64,000 nt of DNA from Superficieibacter electus. GTDB taxonomy: Bacteria; Pseudomonadota; Gammaproteobacteria; Enterobacterales; Enterobacteriaceae. This document shows, piece by piece, positions 55,168 to 64,000 of the stretch (positions are counted from its first letter, which is position 1; each line of letters starts with the position of its first letter). The stretch is from positions 287,169 to 351,168 of the forward strand of contig NZ_PQGD01000002.1 in assembly GCF_002915575.1 (NCBI RefSeq), in the 5' to 3' direction. The translations under genes and the position numbers were made by a program. Below the pieces are notes generated by a model. It was not told the DNA's origin and did not search any database. It saw only the letters and a program-made list of their open reading frames with translations.

Positions 55168-56136
55168 ATGAAAATCATATGGTTACTGGCCATACTTAGC
55201 TTATGTGGCACCAGCCCCTTCTGCCAGGCTGTCGCGCAATGTGACAACATAGCCGGCATAGCGGCAGGTACTGCCGATTATGTCTATACCTCTGCCAGGG
55301 TGAGCCATTCCCCCCGACTACACTTCTACTCTGCACCTTCCGCCGAATGCCAACTTCCGGCATTTCTGGTAACGGGCGACACGGTAGAGGTTCTCAGGCG
55401 TTCACCACAGCGAACGGAGTCAGGGGATATTATTTATTATGACGCTGGCCAAATTCGTCTTTTTGTGGAATACGCCTACGTTCGTTTTCGCGATAAGAAC
55501 GGTGATTTTGCTACTGGTTGGGTCGAGAATGCCGGGTTAAGTGAGGTAAAAAATCGACTGTCACTCAGTAAACAGTGCCAGCACTGGAAAGACAGCGACA
55601 ACAATCATCTGGCGAGCCGTGAACCCCAGTATGCCCCTGTGGATAATCAATATGAAGTCCAGGGCAAAGGTCGGGTGTGGTTTTATTCACTGCCTGATGA
55701 ACAGTGTCGCAGCGACACCGTTTTTCTGCTGCCGGGTGATAAGGTTTCATTACAGGAAGGTTCAACGGACGATTTTAGTGAGGCCGTCTATTACACCGCC
55801 GATCGCCAGATCGTCCGCGGCTGGCTGAAAACATCACGACTTAAAGCACTCAACAGCGGCGATCGCTATCGTGAAGATATTAACCCCTCCTCAACGGACA
55901 ACGCGGTGCGGGTAGCTACGCTAAATCTTCGCCATGACAATGTTTGCCTGTTTTATGAAAGCAAGAATGAAAAGAACACGATCGCTATGGTTGCTCGCGA
56001 AGATCACCAGTCGGATGAATGTCGCGGTGATGCCGATCCTGAAACCGCGCCGATACTGTATTATATCAATATTGATAAATTAACTGGCAAAATTACGATT
56101 CCTGTTGAACCTGAAAATGGGACCAGTCTGCAATGA
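55168..56136 (+). CDS. secreted protein of unknown family, two SH3-like halves
   Basis: A 322-residue protein with a clear signal peptide (IIWLLAILSLCGTSPFCQAVA). The mature part contains two similar units with a Y-x-SAPS-x-x-C and FYSLPDEQC pattern, each followed by a GD-x-V motif and YYD/YYT; this resembles duplicated bacterial SH3-like domains with disulfides. It is probably periplasmic. It lies between rluE and nudJ, where E. coli has no gene, and overlaps the next gene by four bases. Confidence 0.6.
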   Translation: MKIIWLLAILSLCGTSPFCQAVAQCDNIAGIAAGTADYVYTSARVSHSPRLHFYSAPSAECQLPAFLVTGDTVEVLRRSPQRTESGDIIYYDAGQIRLFVEYAYVRFRDKNGDFATGWVENAGLSEVKNRLSLSKQCQHWKDSDNNHLASREPQYAPVDNQYEVQGKGRVWFYSLPDEQCRSDTVFLLPGDKVSLQEGSTDDFSEAVYYTADRQIVRGWLKTSRLKALNSGDRYREDINPSSTDNAVRVATLNLRHDNVCLFYESKNEKNTIAMVAREDHQSDECRGDADPETAPILYYINIDKLTGKITIPVEPENGTSLQ

Positions 56137-56687
56137 ACCAACCCGATTACCGTCCCATGCTTTGTAAAACAAAGGCTGAACGACTTTATCTGATGCTGCA
56201 ATCTGGTCTTATTTATTGCGATCATTATATTCCTTTCTGTGACAACGTCATAAAGGACGAAGATAACCCGCCGGGGTGGATACTGGAATTAGCCACGGTT
56301 ACTTACATCCCGGATGCACTTAATATTATTGGAACCTATGTGTGGTCCGAACCATTTATCCAGTTTGAGCAGTCCGCCGATTTTTATATCGCCTGTCTGT
56401 TTTTACGCTATCAACAGCGCCACATCTCCTGGAGGACGTTTCTCGAACAGGCGGGGCACTATTCTGATGCGTACCAGGAAGGATATTACGATTGTAGCTA
56501 TTACTACGGCATGACCAACCAGTTAGTCGAGAGCGAACACAATTTACACTGTGAAGAAATCCAGGTACAGGAGATCGCGCATCAATTTGCTACTGTTATC
56601 GCTTGCGCACGTGAAATCTACCATGACTTTGTCCTGTGGTTCAGGGCAGGAAAAAGTCAGAACATGACAGGGCCATCACATGTTTAA
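56133..56687 (+). CDS. hypothetical cytoplasmic partner protein
   Basis: A 184-residue soluble protein rich in Tyr, Cys and His ([34 protein letters not shown]). No family is recognised. The ATGA overlap with the secreted protein indicates co-translation, and it in turn overlaps nudJ by eight bases. The pairing of a secreted and a cytoplasmic protein is reminiscent of effector/immunity or inhibitor pairs, but no toxin domain is seen. Confidence 0.55.
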   Translation: MNQPDYRPMLCKTKAERLYLMLQSGLIYCDHYIPFCDNVIKDEDNPPGWILELATVTYIPDALNIIGTYVWSEPFIQFEQSADFYIACLFLRYQQRHISWRTFLEQAGHYSDAYQEGYYDCSYYYGMTNQLVESEHNLHCEEIQVQEIAHQFATVIACAREIYHDFVLWFRAGKSQNMTGPSHV

Positions 56688-57156
56688 ACCGCACGTCACC
56701 GTCGCCTGCATCGTCCATGCAGAAGGCAAATTTCTGGTCGTTGAAGAAACCATCAACGGTAAAGCGCTCTGGAACCAGCCTGCGGGCCATCTGGAAGCGG
56801 ACGAAACGCTGGTACAGGCAGCGAAGCGCGAGTTGTGGGAAGAAACGGGTATTGCTGCAGAACCGCAACATTTCCTCCGCCTGCATCAATGGATCGCCCC
56901 GGACAACACCCCGTTTCTGCGCTTTCTGTTTGCCATTGAACTTAACGAAATGTGCCCTACAGAGCCGCACGACAGTGATATTGACCGCTGCCTGTGGGTT
57001 AGCGCTGAGGAGATCCTCACCGCCGCTAACCTGCGCTCACCGCTGGTGACAGAGAGCATCCGTAGCTGGCAACGGGGGCAAAAATACCCGCTGGCGCTGA
57101 TCGGCGAATTTAACTGGCCGTTTACAGAGGGTGTCAAGTCAGGGGGGGCGTGCTAA
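56680..57156 (+). CDS. nudJ: Nudix phosphatase NudJ
   Basis: A 158-residue Nudix hydrolase with a complete Nudix box ([17 protein letters not shown] followed by WEETGI, residues about 36-58). E. coli NudJ hydrolyses thiamine pyrimidine pyrophosphates and nucleoside di- and triphosphates. The gene starts the conserved nudJ-mnmA-hflD-purB run and overlaps the end of the unknown gene upstream. Confidence 0.92.
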   Translation: MFKPHVTVACIVHAEGKFLVVEETINGKALWNQPAGHLEADETLVQAAKRELWEETGIAAEPQHFLRLHQWIAPDNTPFLRFLFAIELNEMCPTEPHDSDIDRCLWVSAEEILTAANLRSPLVTESIRSWQRGQKYPLALIGEFNWPFTEGVKSGGAC

Positions 57157-57194
57157 AATACGCCGCCTTGAAGTTCAATGTCGTGAGTATTCCT

Positions 57195-58301
57195 ATGTCA
57201 GAAAGCCCAAAAAAAGTGATCGTCGGTATGTCCGGCGGTGTCGATTCTTCCGTTTCCGCTTATTTGCTCCTGCAACAGGGCTATAAGGTAGAAGGCCTGT
57301 TCATGAAGAACTGGGAAGAAGACGACGGCGAGGAATATTGTACTGCCGCAGCCGATCTGGCAGACGCTCAGGCCGTCTGCGACAAGCTCGGCATTGAGCT
57401 GCATACCGTGAACTTTGCCGCAGAATACTGGGACAATGTCTTTGAGCATTTCCTTGAGGAATACAAAGCGGGCCGTACGCCGAACCCGGATATTCTGTGC
57501 AATAAAGAAATCAAATTTAAAGCTTTTCTGGAGTTTGCCGCAGAAGATCTGGGCGCTGATTATATCGCCACCGGTCACTATGTGCGCCGTGCCGACGTTG
57601 ACGGCAAAAGCCGCCTGTTGCGCGGTCTCGACGGCAATAAAGATCAAAGCTATTTCCTGTACACCCTCGGTCACGAACAGATTGCCCAAAGTCTGTTCCC
57701 GGTTGGCGAGCTGGAAAAACCGCAGGTGCGTAAAATCGCGGAAGCGCTGGATCTCGTCACTGCGAAGAAAAAAGACTCTACTGGTATCTGTTTTATTGGC
57801 GAACGTAAATTCCGCGAGTTCCTCGGACGCTACCTGCCCGCTCAGCCGGGTAAAATCATTACCGTTGACGGCGAGGAAATCGGCCAGCATCAGGGGCTGA
57901 TGTACCATACTCTCGGCCAGCGTAAAGGGCTGGGCATCGGCGGCACGAAAGAAGGCAGCGACGATCCGTGGTACGTGGTGGATAAAGACGTTGAGAATAA
58001 TATTCTGGTCGTCGCGCAGGGCCACGAGCATCCGCGCCTGATGTCTGTAGGGCTGATTGCTCAACAACTGCACTGGGTCGATCGCCAGCCAGTAACTGGC
58101 ACTTTGCGCTGCACGGTAAAAACACGCTATCGCCAGAACGATATTCCTTGCACCATCACGGCGCTTGATGACGATCGCATTGAGGTTCGCTTCGAGGAAC
58201 CCGTCTCAGCGGTGACGCCGGGTCAGTCGGCGGTCTTCTATAGCGGTGAAGTCTGCCTCGGCGGCGGCATTATTGAACAGCGTTTACCGCTGGCGTATTG
58301 A
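57195..58301 (+). CDS. mnmA: tRNA 2-thiouridylase MnmA
   Basis: A 368-residue PP-loop ATPase ([16 protein letters not shown] near residue 10) with catalytic cysteines in [11 protein letters not shown] and [12 protein letters not shown]. It inserts sulfur at U34 of Lys, Glu and Gln tRNAs, taking it from the IscS/Tus relay. ATG 57195 corresponds to the E. coli start; the ORF reaching 57150 overlaps nudJ. Confidence 0.96.
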   Translation: MSESPKKVIVGMSGGVDSSVSAYLLLQQGYKVEGLFMKNWEEDDGEEYCTAAADLADAQAVCDKLGIELHTVNFAAEYWDNVFEHFLEEYKAGRTPNPDILCNKEIKFKAFLEFAAEDLGADYIATGHYVRRADVDGKSRLLRGLDGNKDQSYFLYTLGHEQIAQSLFPVGELEKPQVRKIAEALDLVTAKKKDSTGICFIGERKFREFLGRYLPAQPGKIITVDGEEIGQHQGLMYHTLGQRKGLGIGGTKEGSDDPWYVVDKDVENNILVVAQGHEHPRLMSVGLIAQQLHWVDRQPVTGTLRCTVKTRYRQNDIPCTITALDDDRIEVRFEEPVSAVTPGQSAVFYSGEVCLGGGIIEQRLPLAY

Positions 58302-58348
58302 AATATAGCCTGCGGGTCGTGGATGCGCAGGAATAACAAGGAGTGAGT

Positions 58349-58990
58349 GTGGCGAAGAACTATTATGACATCACCCTGGCGCTGGCCGGTATTTGCCAGT
58401 CTGCCCGTCTGGTGCAACAACTGGCGCATCAGGGCCACTGCGATAGCGACGCCCTGCACGTTTCGCTTAACAGCATTATCGACCTTAACCCGGATTCAAC
58501 CCTGGGCGTGTTCGGCGGTAGCGAAGCCAATCTGCGTCTCGGACTGGAAACCCTGCTCGGCGTTTTAAATGCCAGCAGCCGCCAGGGCCTGAATGCTGAA
58601 CTCACTCGCTATACCCTTAGCCTGATGGTGCTGGAGCGCAAACTCGCCGCCGCCAAAGGCGCGATGGATACGCTGGGTAACAGTATTTCTGGTTTACAGC
58701 GCCAGCTCGACCATTTTGATCTCCAGTCTGAGACGTTATTAAGCGCCATGGCCGGCATTTATGTCGACGTTATTAGCCCGCTTGGGCCGCGTATCCAGGT
58801 GACTGGCTCGCCTGCGGTACTGCAAAGCGCTCAGGTGCAGGCCAAAGTTCGCGCCTCACTGCTTGCCGGTATTCGTGCAGCGGTGCTCTGGCACCAGGTG
58901 GGCGGTGGCCGCCTGCAACTTATGTTTTCCCGTAAGCGCCTGTTAACCCAGGCCAAACACATTCTCGCTCATTTAACTCCGGAGTTGTGA
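58349..58990 (+). CDS. hflD: HflD, high-frequency lysogenization protein
   Basis: A 213-residue peripheral membrane protein, almost identical to E. coli HflD ([40 protein letters not shown]). In lambda-infected E. coli it sequesters CII and lowers lysogeny. The start is GTG 58349 following AAGGAG; an in-frame GTG at 58343 adds two residues. Its link to CII is of interest because the prophage encodes a CII-like YdaT protein. Confidence 0.93.
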   Translation: MAKNYYDITLALAGICQSARLVQQLAHQGHCDSDALHVSLNSIIDLNPDSTLGVFGGSEANLRLGLETLLGVLNASSRQGLNAELTRYTLSLMVLERKLAAAKGAMDTLGNSISGLQRQLDHFDLQSETLLSAMAGIYVDVISPLGPRIQVTGSPAVLQSAQVQAKVRASLLAGIRAAVLWHQVGGGRLQLMFSRKRLLTQAKHILAHLTPEL

Positions 58991-60364
<1,374 letters not shown>

Positions 60365-60371
60365 CGTCCCG

Positions 60372-60405
60372 CGCCCTCTTTTCTGCCGGAAAAGAGGGCG
60401 TTCTT
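60372..60405 (+). terminator. terminator after purB
   Basis: A 12-bp stem CGCCCTCTTTTC/GAAAAGAGGGCG around a short loop, followed by TTCTT. It separates purB from phoP. Confidence 0.8.
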
Positions 60406-60475
60406 GCCCGCTGGTTGAATGAATATTTATCTGTTTGCGCTACACTGTTGCCGATCGTAATGTGAGGAAAACGTC

Positions 60476-61150
60476 ATGCGCGTACTGGTTGTAGAAGATA
60501 ATCCCCTGCTGCGTCACCATCTTAAAGTTCAGCTTCAGGAAATGGGACATCAGGTTGACGCCGCCGAAGACGCCCGCGAGGCGGATTATTATCTTGGCGA
60601 GCATGTGCCTGATGTGGCGATTGTCGATCTGGGTCTGCCTGATGAAGATGGCCTGTCGCTGATCCGTCGCTGGCGCAGCCACGGCGTTTCCTTGCCGCTA
60701 CTGGTGCTGACCGCCCGTGAAGGCTGGCAGGATAAAGTGGAAGTTTTAAGCGCCGGTGCGGATGATTATGTCACCAAGCCTTTTCACATAGAAGAAGTCG
60801 CGGCCAGAATGCAGGCGCTGCTGCGGCGCAATAGCGGGCTGGCCTCGCAGGTAATTTCACTGCCTCCCTTCCAGGTCGACCTTTCCCGCCGTGAACTTTC
60901 CGTCAGCGATGAAACCATCAAGCTGACCGCGTTTGAATATACCATTATGGAAACGCTGATCCGCAATCACGGTAAGGTGGTCAGTAAGGATGCACTGATG
61001 CTTCAGCTTTATCCGGATGCTGAACTGCGGGAAAGCCACACAATAGATGTGCTGATGGGACGACTGCGTAAAAAAATTCAGACTCGCTTTCCGCACGACG
61101 TTATTACAACTGTACGCGGTCAGGGCTACCGTTTCGAACTGCCGGCATGA
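60476..61150 (+). CDS. phoP: response regulator PhoP
   Basis: A 224-residue OmpR-type regulator. The receiver has the phosphoacceptor in [13 protein letters not shown] (Asp near residue 51) and the C-terminal winged helix has [20 protein letters not shown]. It controls magnesium, low-pH and antimicrobial-peptide responses. A -10-like TACACT at 60441-60446 precedes it; the half-site CTGTTTG upstream is a possible, incomplete PhoP box. Its ATGA overlaps phoQ. Confidence 0.96.
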   Translation: MRVLVVEDNPLLRHHLKVQLQEMGHQVDAAEDAREADYYLGEHVPDVAIVDLGLPDEDGLSLIRRWRSHGVSLPLLVLTAREGWQDKVEVLSAGADDYVTKPFHIEEVAARMQALLRRNSGLASQVISLPPFQVDLSRRELSVSDETIKLTAFEYTIMETLIRNHGKVVSKDALMLQLYPDAELRESHTIDVLMGRLRKKIQTRFPHDVITTVRGQGYRFELPA

Positions 61151-62613
61151 ATCGACTATCGCGGCACTTCCTGCCGCTTTCACTACGTATCCGCTTTTTA
61201 CTGGCCACAGCGGCAGTGGTTTTGATTCTGTCGCTGGCTTACGGCATGGTGGCACTGGTCGGTTATAGCGTAAGTTTTGATAAAACCACCTATCGCCTGC
61301 TGCGCGGCGAAAGCAATTTATTCTATACCCTCGCAAAGTGGGAGAATGGCGCACTGAGCATTGATCTGCCGGAAAACCTGGCGCAGCAAAGCCCCTCTAT
61401 CGCGCTGATTTATGATGACAGCGGCAGGCTATTGTGGACGCAACGCGACGTGCCCTGGCTGGTTAAACGCATTCACCCTGACTGGCTGAAATCCAACGGC
61501 TTTCAGGAGATTGAGGCCGATGTGGATTTCAGCAGCACCCTGTTGCGCGACGATCGTGAGGTAGAGGATAAACTGGCTGAGATCCGGCGCGAGGCCGATC
61601 CGGATGACGAAATGACCCACTCAGTTGCGGTCAATATCTATCCGGCGACGGCCCGTATGCCGCGCTTGACGATTGTCATCGTTGATACCATTCCGATCGA
61701 ACTCAAAAGCTCCAGCAGAGTGTGGAACTGGTTTTTCTATGTACTAATTGCTAACTTGCTGCTGGTGATCCCACTGCTATGGGTCGCCGCCTGGTGGAGT
61801 TTACGGCCGCTTGAAGCGCTGGCAAAAGAGGTTCGCGAACTTGAGGAACACCACCGTGAAGCGCTCAACCCTGAAACTACACGTGAGCTCACACATCTGG
61901 TAAGCAACCTGAACCGGCTGCTGAAAACAGAGCGTGAGCGTAATGAAAAGTACCGCACCACGCTTACCGATCTCACGCACAGCCTGAAGACACCACTGGC
62001 TGTACTGCAAAGTACGTTGCGCTCGCTACGCAGTGAAAAAATCAGCGTAGCCGAAGCCGAGCCGGTCATGCTGGATCAAATCAGCCGTATTTCTCAGCAG
62101 ATTGGCTATTTTCTCCACCGTGCCAGCATGCGCGGGGGCAACGTCATGTTAAGCCGGGAGCTGCACCCGGTGGCGTCGCTACTGGATAACCTGACGTCCG
62201 CCATGAATAAAGTCTATCAGCGTAAAGGGGTCAGCATTTCGCTGGATATCTCGCCGGAAATCAGCTTCGTCGGGGAAAAAAATGATTTTATGGAAGTGTG
62301 CGGTAACGTGCTGGATAACGCCTGCAAGTACTGTCTGGAATTTGTTGAAATCTCTGCCCGCCAGACGGATGAGCATCTGCATATTATTATTGAAGATGAT
62401 GGTCCCGGTATTCCCCTGAGCAAACGCGAGTTAGTGTTCGATCGCGGACAGCGTATCGATACGCTTCGTCCGGGTCAGGGGGTGGGACTTTCGGTGGCGC
62501 GCGAAATCGTCGAACAATATGACGGTAAAATTATCACCGAAGAGAGTTTGCTGGGTGGTGCGCGCATGGAGATTGTTTTTGGCCGACAGCATCCAGGAGG
62601 ACAAAATAACTAA
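61147..62613 (+). CDS. phoQ: sensor histidine kinase PhoQ
   Basis: A 488-residue inner-membrane sensor. Two membrane segments (near residues 17-38 and 195-215) flank the periplasmic domain with the acidic [12 protein letters not shown] patch that binds divalent cations and peptides. Then come HAMP, the phosphorylated His in [14 protein letters not shown], and the ATPase boxes NVLDNACKY and DDGPGIP. It phosphorylates PhoP. Confidence 0.96.
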   Translation: MNRLSRHFLPLSLRIRFLLATAAVVLILSLAYGMVALVGYSVSFDKTTYRLLRGESNLFYTLAKWENGALSIDLPENLAQQSPSIALIYDDSGRLLWTQRDVPWLVKRIHPDWLKSNGFQEIEADVDFSSTLLRDDREVEDKLAEIRREADPDDEMTHSVAVNIYPATARMPRLTIVIVDTIPIELKSSSRVWNWFFYVLIANLLLVIPLLWVAAWWSLRPLEALAKEVRELEEHHREALNPETTRELTHLVSNLNRLLKTERERNEKYRTTLTDLTHSLKTPLAVLQSTLRSLRSEKISVAEAEPVMLDQISRISQQIGYFLHRASMRGGNVMLSRELHPVASLLDNLTSAMNKVYQRKGVSISLDISPEISFVGEKNDFMEVCGNVLDNACKYCLEFVEISARQTDEHLHIIIEDDGPGIPLSKRELVFDRGQRIDTLRPGQGVGLSVAREIVEQYDGKIITEESLLGGARMEIVFGRQHPGGQNN

Positions 62614-62699
62614 CCCGCGTGTTTTTCTTTTTTCTCCTGCATCTTAAGTGACTGGCATCCGTTATAATCCCTTCAGTTACGAGCCTGCGGGAAACCATT

Positions 62700-63950
62700 A
62701 TGGATTATCAATTAGCATTAAACTGGCCCGATTTCATCGAACGCTACTGGCAAAAACGTCCGGTGGTACTGAAGCGGGGTTTCGCCAATTTTGTCGATCC
62801 TATCTCTCCCGACGAGCTGGCCGGTCTGGCGATGGAAAGCGAAGTCGATAGCCGTCTGGTAAGCCATCAGGAGGGCAAGTGGCAGCTTAGCCACGGTCCT
62901 TTTGAAAGCTACGATCATCTGGGTGAAAACGACTGGTCACTGCTGGTGCAGGCGGTCAACCAGTGGCACGAACCCACCGCGGCGCTGATGCGTCCCTTCC
63001 GCGCGTTACCCGACTGGCGCGTGGACGATTTGATGATTTCGTTCTCGGTGCCGGGTGGTGGCGTGGGGCCGCATCTCGATCAGTATGATGTTTTTATTAT
63101 TCAGGGTACCGGACGCCGCCGCTGGCGCGTTGGCGAGAAAGTGCCGATGAAGCAGCATTGCCCGCATCCGGACCTGTTGCAGGTCGATCCATTTGAAGCG
63201 ATTATCGACGAGGAGCTGGAGCCAGGCGATATTCTGTATATTCCACCCGGTTTCCCGCACGAAGGTTATTCGCTGGAAAATTCAATGAACTACTCGGTGG
63301 GTTTCCACGCGCCGAACGCGCGCGAACTGATCAGTGGTTTTGCTGATTACGTTCTGCAACGTGAGCTGGGTAGTTTCCGCTACAGCGATCCGGATATCGC
63401 GCCGCGTGAACATCCTGCGGATATCCTGCCAGCGGAGCTGGATAAGCTGCGTGGCATGATGCTGGATCTGATTAATGAACCAGCAAATTTCAGCCAGTGG
63501 TTTGGTGAATTTATCACCCAGGCACGTCATGAGCTGGATATTGCACCGCCGGAGCCGCCCTATCAGCCGGATGAAATTTATGATGCGCTGAAACAGGGCG
63601 ATAAGCTGGTGCGTCTGGGTGGACTTCGCGTTTTACGCATCGGCGATGAGGTATTTGCCAACGGCGAAAAAATCGACTCCCCTCATCGTCCGGCACTGGA
63701 AGCGCTATCCAGCCATATCGTGCTGAACGGTGCCCACTTCGGCGACGCGCTGGAAGATCCGTCTTTCCTGGCAATGCTCGCCGCGCTGGTCAATAGCGGC
63801 TACTGGTTCTTTGAGGATTACGGCTTAACCTTTTTCCTGCGACATGCCGGGCGGCGCAAGCTTGCCCGGCCTACACCATCCCTGCGGCACCAGTGTCCCA
63901 CAGCACCCCATCGTAGGCCTGATGTAAGCGTCCAGCGAGAGCCGTATTGA
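62700..63950 (+). CDS. roxA: ribosomal oxygenase RoxA/YcfD with C-terminal extension
   Basis: A JmjC-type 2-oxoglutarate/Fe(II) oxygenase that hydroxylates an arginine of ribosomal protein L16. The iron ligands are visible in VGPHLDQYDVF (H-x-D) and PHEGYSLE. In E. coli the protein ends GYWFFEG at residue 373. Here the codon after GYWFFED is TAC rather than a stop, so translation continues 43 residues through a REP-like repeat (FLRHAGRRKLARPTPS). The extension is probably a recent stop-codon loss. Confidence 0.92.
   Translation: MDYQLALNWPDFIERYWQKRPVVLKRGFANFVDPISPDELAGLAMESEVDSRLVSHQEGKWQLSHGPFESYDHLGENDWSLLVQAVNQWHEPTAALMRPFRALPDWRVDDLMISFSVPGGGVGPHLDQYDVFIIQGTGRRRWRVGEKVPMKQHCPHPDLLQVDPFEAIIDEELEPGDILYIPPGFPHEGYSLENSMNYSVGFHAPNARELISGFADYVLQRELGSFRYSDPDIAPREHPADILPAELDKLRGMMLDLINEPANFSQWFGEFITQARHELDIAPPEPPYQPDEIYDALKQGDKLVRLGGLRVLRIGDEVFANGEKIDSPHRPALEALSSHIVLNGAHFGDALEDPSFLAMLAALVNSGYWFFEDYGLTFFLRHAGRRKLARPTPSLRHQCPTAPHRRPDVSVQREPY
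63846..63936. repeat. REP-like (BIME) sequence inside the roxA extension
   Basis: GCCGGGC (63846-63852) and GCCCGGC (63864-63870) form a REP-type hairpin followed by CTAC; a second partial unit with GTAGGCCTGAT lies at about 63911-63936. Such palindromes usually follow stop codons in enteric genomes. Confidence 0.65.
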
Positions 63951-63960
63951 CGGGGATGCG

Positions 63961-64000
63961 TTATTCCGCTGGCAGCGTGATGCGCCACGGTAGCAGCTCG
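63961..64000 (-). CDS. C-terminal end of a leftward gene, cut by the window
   Basis: The minus strand shows an open frame ending TAA at 63961-63963, with last residues ELLPWRITLPAE. It is convergent with roxA. Too short to identify; it does not look like the end of PepT, which neighbours roxA in E. coli. Confidence 0.3.
   Translation of the reverse strand, partial: ELLPWRITLPAE

Noticed and set aside
57198-58073. A 291-codon minus-strand frame inside mnmA
   Set aside because: Shadow of mnmA for the same reason; no independent support.

Overview
The window is a piece of an Enterobacteriaceae chromosome carrying one integrated contractile-tailed (myovirus-type) prophage of about 43.5 kb. The host genes (yeaH, yeaL, nimT/yeaN, yeaO, yoaF, yoaJ on the left; icd, rluE, nudJ, mnmA, hflD, purB, phoP, phoQ, roxA on the right) are those of E. 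coli and its relatives. However, yeaH-yoaF lies close to icd, and several residues of PhoP differ from the E. coli and Salmonella proteins I remember. I therefore favour a genus such as Enterobacter, Leclercia, Kosakonia or Citrobacter over E. coli, but cannot name it.

Left flank, 1-9.57 kb: yeaH, a class I methyltransferase, yeaL, nimT, a glutamine-amidotransferase-like protein, a DUF523-yeaO pair, the lipoprotein gene yoaF, a possible small RNA, the 24-residue membrane protein YoaJ, a cold-shock-type YmcF protein, a 20-cysteine four-helix copper protein, a TPR protein, and an O-methyltransferase broken at a run of ten G.

Prophage, about 9.7-53.2 kb: it sits in the 3' end of icd. The host's original icd tail is left at 9572-9735, and the phage supplies a replacement tail so that icd at 53081-54331 is intact. 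From right to left the leftward genes are: Cro/YdaS-like and YdaT/CII-like regulators, an O-like replication protein with internal iteron-like repeats, a ParB-like protein, small accessory genes, a cytosine-C5 methyltransferase, two small genes each preceded by a strong LexA box, a DUF1133 (Q-type) regulator followed by a candidate late promoter and terminator, hicAB, lysis genes, ParB-N and glycosyltransferase-like genes, a DUF4145 gene with its own promoter and terminator, terminase, portal, head, neck, sheath, tube, tape measure, baseplate and tail fibres. The rightward arm carries a short repressor without a peptidase domain, a RecE-N/annealing-protein fusion, Gp157, PerC-like, Lar-like, excisionase and integrase genes. 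Two structural genes, the portal and the distal tail fibre, contain in-frame stop codons, so the prophage may be unable to make normal virions.

Right flank, 53.1-64 kb: icd and rluE diverge. Two unfamiliar overlapping genes (a secreted protein and a cytoplasmic one) lie between rluE and nudJ. Then come mnmA, hflD and purB, the phoPQ two-component operon, and roxA, which has lost its usual stop codon and runs on through a REP-like repeat.

The observation I would follow first is the induction circuit. The repressor is too short to be cleaved by RecA, while two adjacent small genes carry near-consensus LexA operators. This suggests SOS induction through a LexA-controlled antirepressor rather than repressor self-cleavage.
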